DNA from: Verrucomicrobiaceae bacterium
GTDB lineage: Bacteria > Verrucomicrobiota > Verrucomicrobiia > Verrucomicrobiales > Verrucomicrobiaceae
Reading direction: 5' to 3'
Assembly (NCBI GenBank): GCA_024232965.1
Contig: JACKQF010000001.1
Coordinates: 62,001 to 126,000, forward strand
Length of the DNA: 64,000 bases
Position 1 is the stretch's first letter. Each line of letters opens with the position of its first letter. The position numbers and the translations under genes were made by a program. This document shows positions 1 through 9,400 of this stretch, one piece after another. The notes under the pieces were generated by a model that was not told where the DNA came from, did no database searches, and saw nothing but the letters and a program-made list of their open reading frames with translations.

Positions 1-2
1 TC

Positions 3-215
3 ATCAAGTTGCCCGGCTCTACACCTCTGGGCAGCAGCGGCATCCAGATACGCTTCGAGACCGACCTTATCATCGAAGGTATCCGCCCCACCCGCGTCGT
101 TCGCGTGCGTCCTGCGAGCTGGCCTCAAGCGCAGGTCCCTCGCGAGGAATACCTCAACGATGGGGCCAACACCGAAGAGCGCTTCCCCACCCCCGCCATC
201 TTCCCGAAATACTGA
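3..215 (+). CDS. C-terminal fragment of an upstream gene, function unknown
   Basis: The reading frame is open from the left edge of the window and ends in TGA at 213-215, so only the last ~70 residues are visible. The fragment has a beta-strand-like middle (IQIRFETDLIIEGIRPTRVV) and a Pro-rich end finishing in FPKY. I do not recognise a family. Its position just before polysaccharide-degradation genes suggests, without proof, that it belongs to the same catabolic island. The TTG at 9 could in principle be a start, but nothing supports initiation there and I read it as internal. Confidence 0.45.
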   Translation: MKLPGSTPLGSSGIQIRFETDLIIEGIRPTRVVRVRPASWPQAQVPREEYLNDGANTEERFPTPAIFPKY

Positions 216-285
216 TGGCTTTCGCGTTCGTGGTTCTTCGTTACCCAGCGAGACGTCGTGGATACGAAACTGGGAACCAAAAAAA

Positions 286-1626
286 ATGAAACTCACCTTT
301 CTAACCACCCTCCTGTTCGCTCCGCTTGCCTCGCTGCACGCCACCGCCGTGAAGCCATCACTCGTCCGCATCGGGAACTGGACTGAATCCTGGCCTGGTG
401 CGAGTGGACAGTCGCAGTCACGCGAAGTCAGAGGAGAGATCTGGAACGAAGCCATTCAGGCAGTGCTCGACAAAAATAACTCCGTGCACCTGCCGAAGTG
501 CGGTCAGCCCTATTACCTCGACGGCCCCATCGTCCTGAAGTCCGGCCAAAAGCTCACTGCAGACTTGGACGCGGAGATTCGTCTCAAACCCGGCACGAAT
601 ACCTGCATGGTGCGCAATGAGCACGTCGTCGGGTTCGCGGACAAGCCAGTCCCCGAAGAATCGACGCCTGACACCGACATCACCATCGAAGGCGGCATCT
701 GGACCACGCTGGCAACGGGCGTGAAGGACTCCAACGGCAACCAGCGCGGCGCTTCGTCGAAGAAGGATTCCGTGCCCGGCACGCATGGCGTCATCCTATT
801 GCAGAACGTTCGCCAAGTGGTCGTGCGCAACTTCACCGTGCGACAGAGTCGAGCTTTTGCCGTGCACTTGGCCAACGCCATTGGCTTCACTGTCGATGGT
901 GTTACGCTGGACCGTCATGGGCGCGATGGCGTGCATGTCAATGGACCTGCGAGTGAGGGGCTGATCCGCCGCATAAGTGGAGTTTCGCACGATGACACCG
1001 TCGCGCTGAACGCTTGGGAATGGAAAAACTACGCGCCCAGCTTCGGAGCCATCCATCACATCGTGATCGAGAATGTTCGCGGCGCACCCGACGGTGTCGC
1101 ATCGGCCGATTCCATCCGTTTGCTCCCTGGTGTGAAACGCTTCAGTGACGGTTCCACTCTCGATTGCCCCATCCACGACATCACGCTGCGTGAGATCACC
1201 GACGTCCGCGATTTCAAACTCTACGACCAGCCCAATCTCGAAGTCGGTCGCGACAACGACGCGAGCATCGGCATCGGTTCACTGAAGAACATCGTCTTCG
1301 AAAGCCTCACCTTCAATCGCCCCGGCAGCATCCAGGTCCACTCCAACGCCGATGGTCTCGTCGTCCGTGGCGTGACACTCAATTTCCCGCTTCCTGCGGA
1401 CTACCATCTCATCGAACTCGGTCCGAAGTCGCAGACCTACAAACGCAAGCCCGACGACCCAGCCACCTGGACAGAGATTTTCTCCCCCGATCTCGATTGC
1501 ACTGTGCGCAACCTTGCCTTTACCGGCCGTTCGCCTTCGCGATTCGCAGAAAGATTTGCCCATCGGGCAAGTGGTCAAAGTCATCAGGCTGTCGCCCAAC
1601 CCCGACTACCCAAAGACCACTCCTAA
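286..1626 (+). CDS. Secreted right-handed beta-helix protein, GH28/polygalacturonase-like, frameshifted near its end
   Basis: I start at ATG 286, which gives a clean signal peptide (MKLTFLTTLLFAPLASLHATA); the frame is open further upstream but that part is not protein-like. The body is a parallel beta-helix. A segment around residues 200-250 (GRDGVHVNGP, then SHDDTVALNAWEW) resembles the Asp-rich active-site strands of family 28 glycoside hydrolases, so a periplasmic or extracellular polysaccharide hydrolase or lyase is likely. The frame ends at 1626 with a low-quality tail (RSPSRFAERFAHR). Moving to the next frame at about 1526-1529 gives a much more natural end (VRLRDSQKDLPIGQVVKVIR and onward to TGA 1658-1660). 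One extra C in the run at 1525-1528 would explain this. It is either a real recent frameshift or a sequencing error. The next gene encodes an O-acetylesterase on the same strand. Confidence 0.75.
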   Translation: MKLTFLTTLLFAPLASLHATAVKPSLVRIGNWTESWPGASGQSQSREVRGEIWNEAIQAVLDKNNSVHLPKCGQPYYLDGPIVLKSGQKLTADLDAEIRLKPGTNTCMVRNEHVVGFADKPVPEESTPDTDITIEGGIWTTLATGVKDSNGNQRGASSKKDSVPGTHGVILLQNVRQVVVRNFTVRQSRAFAVHLANAIGFTVDGVTLDRHGRDGVHVNGPASEGLIRRISGVSHDDTVALNAWEWKNYAPSFGAIHHIVIENVRGAPDGVASADSIRLLPGVKRFSDGSTLDCPIHDITLREITDVRDFKLYDQPNLEVGRDNDASIGIGSLKNIVFESLTFNRPGSIQVHSNADGLVVRGVTLNFPLPADYHLIELGPKSQTYKRKPDDPATWTEIFSPDLDCTVRNLAFTGRSPSRFAERFAHRASGQSHQAVAQPRLPKDHS

Positions 1627-1854
1627 AGGCGGCACTGGCAAAGCGTCCTGGATTCATTGAGGCGAAGCGTCTTCCATCTCACTTCGTCAAAGGCGGCCGT
1701 CGGCAATGTGTCACGTTTCTATTGAATGGAGTAGCTCGCCCGTTGAACTTGGCAGACCCGCAAGCACGCGGCCTCGATCACCTTGCATGACTACACTGCT
1801 GCGTTGACCGTGGAGGTTCTGTTCTTACGCTCCCTCAAATCATCCCAATCCAAA

Positions 1855-3411
1855 ATGACAACCACTTCAATCCTCCGCATCGCGCTGCTTGCCGTTTTGG
1901 CTTTCGGCTCTGGTCCTCTTTTCGCTGGCGATTTTCGTCTCGCTTCTTCGCTTTCGGATCACATGGTGCTGCAGCGCGAAAAGCCAGTTGCCGTCTGGGG
2001 CTGGGCGGATGCGGGCGAAACCGTGACCGTTTCCTTTGCAGGTCAATCGAAGTCGGCCACCGCTGGTGCCGATGGCAAATGGCTGCTCAAGCTTGACTCC
2101 CTTTCTGCGAGCACTGAATCCCGCACAGTCATTGTCACTGGCAAGGATGGCCACAAGGTTGAGGTGAAGGACGTACTGGTCGGCGAGGTTTGGCTCGGCT
2201 CCGGCCAGTCCAACATGGCGATGACCGTTGCTGGTTGCTATCACTTCGACGAGGAGAAGGCGGCGGCGATGTATCCGCTCATCCGACATTATCGCGAGTC
2301 TTCCGGTCCGTCTGAGCAGCCGCAGGCCGAAGGGAAGGGGGCATGGCAGGAATGCACGCCCAACACTGTTGGTGGATTCTCTGCGGTGCTTTACTTTTTT
2401 GGACGCGAGATCCACAAGGAAGTTGGCGTCCCTGTAGGCCTCATCAATACCTCTGTCGGAGGCACGCCGATCGAATCCTGGGTCTCCGCTGAGGTGCAGT
2501 CCTCCGACCCCGAGACCAAAGACGACTATGACGCCCGTCTCGAGGTCCATCGGAGTTTTGATCCCGCCCAGGCTCCCGCACTTCATGAGAAGCAGCTCGC
2601 CATCTGGAAAGCCGCCGCCGAAAAAGCCAAGGCGTCCGGTGCGCCGTTCGTCATCCCCCCACCCAAAGATCCTCTCGCTATGTATAAGCTCAAAGGCGGC
2701 CCGGCTGGCCTTTTCAACGGCAAGGTGGCCAACCTAGTGCCATACACTCTGCGTGGCATGCTCTGGTATCAGGGCGAAGGCAACGCCAAAAGCGATCCCG
2801 GCCTCTACCACAAGCAACTTTCCCAGCTCGTCACCAGTTGGCGCGCACTTTGGAACGATGAAGTGCCCTTTGCCTGGGTGCAACTCCCGAACTACACGGC
2901 CCCCGGCGAAGGCTGGCCGCGAGTGCGCGAGTCGATGCTGAAGACGCTCGCACTGCCGAAGACTGGCATGGCCATCACCATCGACCTCGGCGATGCCAAG
3001 GACATCCATCCGAAGAACAAACAAGACGTCGGCAAGCGCCTCGCCCTCTGGGCGCTTGGCACTGTTTACGGCAAAGACGTCGCAGCCATCAGCGGCCCGC
3101 TGCCAGCAGGCTCCACCATCAGCGGCAATACCATCACCGTCTCCTTCAATCATACAAACGGTGGATTGAAGTCCATCAACGGCGGTGTGCTAACTGGCTT
3201 TCAGATCGCTGCAGCCGATCAGCAATGGAAGACAGCCGAGGCGAAGATTGTCGGCGAGTCTGTCGTCGTCAGTAGCGCCGAGGTCGCCCAACCTGTCGCT
3301 GTTCGGTACGCCTGGAAAGACTGGCCAGAATACAGCCTCGCCAACGGTGCCGGTCTCCCCGCCTCGCCCTTCCGAACCGACAACTGGCCCGTGCCTGCCG
3401 TCAAAAAGTAA
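1855..3411 (+). CDS. Secreted sialate O-acetylesterase-like (SASA domain) carbohydrate esterase
   Basis: The 518-residue product begins with a signal peptide (start ATG 1855; the frame extends upstream but without protein-like sequence). A short beta-rich region opens with LSDHMVLQREKPVAVWGWA, typical of this family. The catalytic serine block GSGQSNM lies at about residues 116-121 (Ser119), and the Asp-x-x-His motif is in IDLGDAKDIHPKNK near residue 380. The family removes O-acetyl groups from sugars; here the likely role is deacetylation of acetylated polysaccharide side chains in the periplasm, alongside the neighbouring beta-helix enzyme and sulfatases. The name sialate reflects the family, not proven substrate. 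Length and motifs look complete. Confidence 0.88.
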   Translation: MTTTSILRIALLAVLAFGSGPLFAGDFRLASSLSDHMVLQREKPVAVWGWADAGETVTVSFAGQSKSATAGADGKWLLKLDSLSASTESRTVIVTGKDGHKVEVKDVLVGEVWLGSGQSNMAMTVAGCYHFDEEKAAAMYPLIRHYRESSGPSEQPQAEGKGAWQECTPNTVGGFSAVLYFFGREIHKEVGVPVGLINTSVGGTPIESWVSAEVQSSDPETKDDYDARLEVHRSFDPAQAPALHEKQLAIWKAAAEKAKASGAPFVIPPPKDPLAMYKLKGGPAGLFNGKVANLVPYTLRGMLWYQGEGNAKSDPGLYHKQLSQLVTSWRALWNDEVPFAWVQLPNYTAPGEGWPRVRESMLKTLALPKTGMAITIDLGDAKDIHPKNKQDVGKRLALWALGTVYGKDVAAISGPLPAGSTISGNTITVSFNHTNGGLKSINGGVLTGFQIAAADQQWKTAEAKIVGESVVVSSAEVAQPVAVRYAWKDWPEYSLANGAGLPASPFRTDNWPVPAVKK

Positions 3412-3540
3412 GCGCTGCAACAAAGCGATAGCAGTACAGAAGGAAGACGCCGACTCTTGATGAGCCCGGTCCTGCGATCCAGGACTTGTAACCCAATTGT
3501 TGAATTAACACCCACAGCTTGGATCAGCTCAGGCTTTGCT

Positions 3541-3566
3541 GAGAAGTGTCAGGTAACCTCTGCGTT
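3541..3566 (+). promoter_or_regulatory. Candidate ECF-type promoter before sulfatase 1
   Basis: GAGAAG (3541-3546), a 16 bp spacer, then CGTTTAAC starting at 3563, with the sulfatase ATG exactly 20 nt after the C of CGTT. The same layout appears before the sulfatases at 14319 and 15712. The -10-like CGTT suits an extracytoplasmic-function sigma factor; this is inference from spacing and sequence only. Confidence 0.35.
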
Positions 3567-3582
3567 TAACTGAACGCCTTCT

Positions 3583-5205
3583 ATGCGATATAGCCTCCTT
3601 GCCACTCTCCTCGTTGTTCTGAGCTCTTCGCTCTATGCCGGAACAAAACCCAACATCCTTTTCATCCTTGCCGATGATTTGGGGTATGGGGATCTGGGGT
3701 GTTATGGGAATCCGCAGATCGATACGCCGGTGTTGGATCGACTTGCAAGCGAAGGGCTGCGGTTGACGGCGCATTATTCCCCTTCGCCTCTCTGCTCGCC
3801 AGCGCGGGCAGGTTATTTGACGGGCAGGTTCAATCATCGAACGGGTGCGGTGGATGTGCCAAGCAATCGGGGGCTTGATCGCATCGCCTTGTCTGAAAAG
3901 ACGATGGGCGACTACTTCCGTCATGCAGGTTATGCAACGGCCTTGATGGGGAAGTGGCACAACGGGCTGTACTGTCGCGACTACTTGCCGCACCATCGCG
4001 GATTTGATCTGTTTTATGGCTTTGCCAATGGCGGGCAGCACTACTGGAACTGGAACCTGTTGCGCAATGATGAGGCGGTGCCGCATGATGGCCGCTATCT
4101 GACGGATGCACTCAATGATGAGGCTGTACGGTTCATTCAGGAACATAAGGAGGGGCCCTTTATGCTGTTCCTCGCTCACCACGCCCCGCACAGTCCGTTG
4201 CTGGCACCGGAGCCCTTGGTGAAGAAATACCGGGAACGACTCAGCAAAGACGTGGGCGATGCGGTGGCGGTCACCTATGCGATGATCGAGTCGATGGACA
4301 CGGGGCTTGGTCGGGTGTTTCAATCGCTGAAGGATGCCGGGCTGTGGGATAAGACAGTGATCGTCTTTACCAGTGACAACGGACCTGTGATGGGGCGTGA
4401 TCCGAAGCTGGGATCGCAGAAGCGCTTCAACGGTGTGTGGTCTGGAGAGAAGCAGGATGTCCTTGAAGGGGGGATCCGAGTGCCTTGCATCGTGGCATGG
4501 CTGGGGCAGATCCCTAAGGGACAGGTCTTGGATACGCCGGTGCATGGAATCGATTGGCTGCCGACTCTTTTTGCGCTGACGGGCCAAAAGGCGCCAGAGG
4601 GTGCGAAGCCATTGGATGGTCAGGACATCATGCCATTGCTGAAGGGAGAGCCTGTGCCGAGGCTGCTGGCGCGGACGCTTTTCTTTCAGCGCAATCGATA
4701 TGCACCGGTGCAGCACGCCAATGCTGCGATTCGTGAAGGCCGCTGGAAGCTCTACTGGCCGGGCGATGCAGAATCGCTGAAGAAGGACAGCGCGCGTGAC
4801 AATCCCTCGTATCTGCGCGGCATCACGGAGCCTCACTGGGAGATGCCGCTGGATGCGCAACTGGACGGTCCCACAAAGGCGCAGCAACCTGCGCCGAGGT
4901 TATACGACATTGCGGCTGATCCTGGGGAGAAAAAGGATCTCGCGCTCGATCATCCCGATGTCGTGCAGAAGCTTACCGTTCAGCATGATGCGTGGTTCAG
5001 TGACGTGATGGGCGATTGGCAGAGGTCTCGCGCGGCGATCACCGCGCAGGATCGCGAGTATTGGAATGACCGGCCAGAACCTGATCCATCGGTGCTTTTC
5101 AATGACTTCTGGATCTGGAAATCAGCGCCTGCGGGCACCGATCGCACCACTGCAGATCCGCTGAAGGTGTTTCGTGGGTATTGGTCCGAATCAAAAGCGA
5201 ACTAG
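3583..5205 (+). CDS. Secreted S1-family sulfatase (arylsulfatase type) 1
   Basis: The 540-residue product has a signal peptide (MRYSLLATLLVVLSSSLYAG) followed by the metal-binding opening LADDLGYGDLG. The formylglycine motif is canonical: Cys71 in LCSPARAGYLTGR. Other family marks are GKWHNG, the AHHAPHSP segment and FTSDNGP (metal-binding Asp-Asn). It hydrolyses sulfate esters, probably on a polysaccharide, in the periplasm or outside the cell, after conversion of Cys71 to formylglycine. It follows the acetylesterase by ~170 bp, so it may have its own promoter. The C-terminal ~80 residues are longer than in minimal arylsulfatases. Substrate cannot be read from sequence. Confidence 0.92.
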   Translation: MRYSLLATLLVVLSSSLYAGTKPNILFILADDLGYGDLGCYGNPQIDTPVLDRLASEGLRLTAHYSPSPLCSPARAGYLTGRFNHRTGAVDVPSNRGLDRIALSEKTMGDYFRHAGYATALMGKWHNGLYCRDYLPHHRGFDLFYGFANGGQHYWNWNLLRNDEAVPHDGRYLTDALNDEAVRFIQEHKEGPFMLFLAHHAPHSPLLAPEPLVKKYRERLSKDVGDAVAVTYAMIESMDTGLGRVFQSLKDAGLWDKTVIVFTSDNGPVMGRDPKLGSQKRFNGVWSGEKQDVLEGGIRVPCIVAWLGQIPKGQVLDTPVHGIDWLPTLFALTGQKAPEGAKPLDGQDIMPLLKGEPVPRLLARTLFFQRNRYAPVQHANAAIREGRWKLYWPGDAESLKKDSARDNPSYLRGITEPHWEMPLDAQLDGPTKAQQPAPRLYDIAADPGEKKDLALDHPDVVQKLTVQHDAWFSDVMGDWQRSRAAITAQDREYWNDRPEPDPSVLFNDFWIWKSAPAGTDRTTADPLKVFRGYWSESKAN

Positions 5206-5356
5206 AGATCAAGGGGCTGTGGTGAATCCGGTCACGAATTGACTGACGACGAAAAGATGGCGGCGCGGAAACGGGGTATGGTATTGTCTAGCCAACTCAA
5301 GTAGCCTTAGCAATCATGCTTCACCACCTTTCCTTCGCTGTTACCGACCATCGTCC

Positions 5357-6269
5357 ATGAAATCAATGCTCGCGATCATTGCCGCCGTGCTAATCGCTCC
5401 GCCTGGCGCGCTCGCTGCGGATGCTGCCGCCCCCCTGACCCAGCATCTTCGCACCAGCGCCGATCTCGGTGAGTTGCGCGATCTCCAGGCCGAATGGAAG
5501 GAGAATGTGCTGAAGCTCTCCACCAGCAAGGCCGAGCGTCACGCCTGGGCCGTCATTCCAGCACCGAAAAACGGCTGGGATTTGGCGCAGCGGGCCACTG
5601 TCAATGCCGAGATCCGCAACACCGGTGACGTGTCGGTCGGTGTGATGTTCTGGGTGGTGGGGAATCATGGCTGGAGCGCCGTGGTGGACTCCGCCGCGCT
5701 CGCTCCGCGGGAGACACGCACCTTTGCATGCGACCTGCGCGAGACCTATCCCGATGGCACGCCCAAGCTCAATCCCAACGATGTGAAGCAGGTGCAGGTG
5801 ATGCTGACCGAGGCAGTTGGAGCCAAGGGCAAAGAGCGGCTCAGTCCCATCATCACCAAACCCGTCGCCATCGAAGTCCGGCAGGTGACGGCCCAAGGCG
5901 ATGCACCTGAATGGAAACGCCCGGCCGACCGTATTGACGTGCCTGCCGTCGAGGACGCCGCACCCGCGCCCGGAAATCGTGTGCGATACCGACTTCCCGG
6001 CGATGAAAAGAGCGCCATCTACAGCGTGCTGAATCTTCCCGAGGACTGGCAGAGCGGGAAAAAGTATCCGGGCATTGTCGAATACCCCGGCAACATCATG
6101 TATGCGCCTGTCTGCTACTCCACAGGTCTGCCGGATCATGAAAACCCGGGTCACCCGGGCGCAATCGGCCCTGCACTTTGATGCCACGGCCATGTTCCTC
6201 GATGACCGCTCGTCCACACAGCAGTTGCGCGAGTGGTTCTGGCAGCTCGTCGGACTACCGAACCCATGA
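5357..6269 (+). pseudogene. Secreted esterase/hydrolase with its catalytic core deleted
   Basis: A signal peptide (MKSMLAIIAAVLIAPPGALAAD) and a beta-sandwich-like region lead into VLNLPEDWQSGKKYPGIVEY, which reads like the entry to an alpha/beta-hydrolase domain. After CYSTGLPD (about 6117-6140) homology-like sequence stops and this frame ends at 6181. Just before that stop the next frame carries ALHFDATAMFLDDRSSTQQL and on to VGLPNP with a stop at 6267-6269, which looks like the true C-terminal helix of such an enzyme. No nucleophile elbow (GxSxG) is present anywhere. The simplest reading is an internal deletion that removed the catalytic core and shifted frame; the junction holds two CCCGGG motifs 2 nt apart (6147-6160). 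Confidence 0.7.
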
Positions 6270-6452
6270 ATCCCGTTCTCATGCTGTTCATCTCCCGGCG
6301 TGCATGTGCTCAATCGGTTGGCATGGTCGGAGGAGAAAGTGAGCACGGGCTTGTTTGGTCGGGTTCTTGTTGCTGCGCGGTTCAGGGAGTTTCAGTCCCA
6401 GGCTGGACAATCATAGGCTAGGAATGCCGATTCGTGACGTTCTCATCGGGTT

Positions 6453-9400
6453 ATGAAATTTGTCCCGATTTTTCTCCTGCTTAGCTTCGGCCTCGCGTGT
6501 TCGCTTTGCGCTGCAGATGATGCCAAGCAACTCCTTGAACAAAGCCATACCACTGGCGGGCTTGTAGTTCATGTGGGGACAGGGGATGGAGTACTGGCGG
6601 CAGATATTGCGGCGGCGCGACCTTCACTGATCGTTCATACCTTGGTGCCTCAGGTAGTTCAGTCGCAAAAAATGCGCGTTGCCTTTCGCGAGAGCGTGGC
6701 GGCCCCGCGTCTTTCGGCTGAGCTTTGGACGCGTAACGATCTGCCGTATGCGGAGAATTTGGTGAACCTGCTATTGATCGAGGATGGGGCAAAGGTTTCT
6801 GCAGAGGAAGCGATGCGTGTGCTTGCTCCGGGTGGTGCAGTGATGCGGAAACAGGCGGGGGCTTGGGTGGCTGAATTGAAGCCACATGCGCCGAAGACAG
6901 TGGAGTGGACGCACTATCAATATGACGCCGCGAACAATCCGGTGGGCGAGGATAAGACCAGTGGGCAGCCGCGTCGCTTTCAGTGGGCAGGCACGCCCTT
7001 GTGGTCGCTGGCGCATGAAAGCATGGCCAGTTTGAATGCGATGGTGTCTGCAAATGGTCGCGTATTTTACATCATGGATGAAGGCGCGCGCGCCTCGGTG
7101 CAGCTATCGTCGGACTGGCAGCTCACGGCGCGCGACGCCTACAATGGCGTGGTGCTTTGGAAAAGGCCGCTGAAACAGTGGCTGACGCGCTTTTGGCCTT
7201 GGAAGAGTGGTCCTGCGCAGATGCCGCGCAAGCTGATCGCCATCGGAGATCGCGTCTATGCGCCGCTGGACATCAACGGGCCTCTCATCGAGTTCGATGC
7301 GGCCACGGGCGAGCAGTTGCGGGTTTATGAAGAGACGACAGCGGCGGAGGAAGTGATCTCCACGCAGGGCATCCTGCTCGTAGTGAGCAATCCCAATCCG
7401 CCGGACATGAAGGCGATCGCGGAGGACACGCAGAAGCGACGTCACTTCAGCTACGATGGGCGCAATCGCGTGGTGCTGGATCACACGGCGGCTCAGTTTG
7501 TGGTCGCCGTGGAAGCCGCGACGGGGAAGGTGCTGTGGAAGCATCCTGGGCCGCAGATCAGTGTGCTGACCCTTTCGGCCCTGGGCCAGAACGTGGTCTA
7601 TCATGACGGCTACAGCCTTGTGTGCCTCGATCTAAAAACAGGCGCAGAGAAGTGGAAGTCGGCACCGATCGCCCAGAGTACCAAGCCGCTTTTCACGGTG
7701 TCTGAGGAATCGCCAACCGTCGTCCTGCATGACAAGGCCGTCTATTACGCCTGGAATCGGAAGCTGACGACGATTTCGATGGCAGATGGGACGGTGCTCT
7801 GGGACGCGCCCTGGGTGGACAACGACTACCGCAGCCCGGTCAGTGTGATGCTGATGCAGGACCTCGTGTGGTCGATGAATATCGCTTCCGCGAGATCGCC
7901 AGGCACCTTCACGGGGCGTGATCTTTTGACGGGGGACGTGAAGAAGGAGTTCGACCTGCCGCAGTTTAAGGGCATCGGGCACCATCGTTGTTACAAAGCC
8001 AAGGCCACGGGTGACTTTGTGCTGCTGTCGCGGTCGGGTGTCGAGTACGTGAATCCGACGGACCATAGCTATGGCGAAAACCATTGGATTCGGGGTGCAT
8101 GTCTTTACGGTATCCTCCCCGCTAACGGCATGCTCTATTCCACGCCGCATGCTTGCGCTTGTTACATCAAAGGAAAATTGAACGGCTTCACCGCCATGAC
8201 GCCTGGTCCAACAGCGGTCATGAAGCCTGCCTCCGACAAGGCGGACCCGATTGAGACGGGGCCCGGATTTTTGACCGCAATCGAAGCCGTTGCAGATCCT
8301 GAAGGATGGCCGACGTATCGCCACGATGTGTCCCGCAGTGGCAAGGCCAGTACCAAGGTCAGCACCGACCTCAAACAGACTTGGAAAACGCCGATTGGTG
8401 GCGAGTTGACCAGCCTTGTCGTCGGCGGCAGCAAAGTCTTTGTGGCACAGAAGGATCGCAACACCATCGTCGCGATTGACGCCAACACTGGCGCGATTCA
8501 GTGGAAATTTACCGCTGGTGGAACCGTTGATTCGCCGCCCACCTATGATGGGGGTTTCGTCTATTTTGGCAGTGCAGATGGTTGTGTCTATCGGTTGCTC
8601 GCTAGTGATGGGACGCTGTGCTGGCGGACTCGCGCTGCGCCTGATGAGCGTCGCGTCGTTGCCTACGGTCGCCTCGAGTCCGCCTGGCCGGTGCACGGCA
8701 GTGTGTTGGTAGAAAACGGTATTGTTTACGCGGCTGCTGGACGATCTTCCTTCCTCGATGGCGGCATTCGTATGGTGAAGATCCACGCGCAGTCGGGCGA
8801 GTTCTTTGGCGACGAACGTGTCTATGACATGGAGACTGGTGTGGAACCCGAGGTCACGAGTTCATTTGAGATGGACGGTGCCTTGCCTGACATCCTCTCC
8901 AGCCAAGATGGACTGGTCTTCATGCGCCACCGCACCTTTGACAAGGAGAGCCTCTCGCAGCGTGCGCCAGCGCCGCATCTTTACTCGCCTACAGGCTACC
9001 TCGACGACAATTGGTGGCACCGCACTTATTGGGTCTATGGAGAAGATACGAAGAGCGGCTACGGTGGCTGGTGGCAGAGCGGCAACAAACTCCCTGCGGG
9101 CCGCATTCTCGTCGTCGGCGATGACGCGGTGTATGGTTACGGGCGCAATTTTTATGCGGGCCAAAACTCCGCGCAGTTTTCTCGCGGTGAAAAGTATGTG
9201 CTGAGCGCGTCTGAGAAGCGCGCAGGTGAAGAGCCTGATTTCTCCCCTGCGATGAAGGACTTCAAGGCAGGGGATTATTTGAAGACCGACTGGACCAAGA
9301 TGCGCACGACGCCAGTGAAGTGGTCCGACGAGATTCCGTTCAGTGTTCGGGCGATGGTGCTCGCGGACAAGACCCTCTTTGCTGCGGGGCCGTATGGCGA

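Noticed and set aside
1802..1808. CGTTGAC upstream of the acetylesterase gene as another ECF-like site
   Set aside because: The spacing to the start is 53 nt and the -35 position (ACCTTG) does not match the other sites.
3529..4887. 452-codon minus-strand frame opposite sulfatase 1
   Set aside because: It is Arg/His/Gln-rich antisense of a gene with canonical sulfatase motifs.
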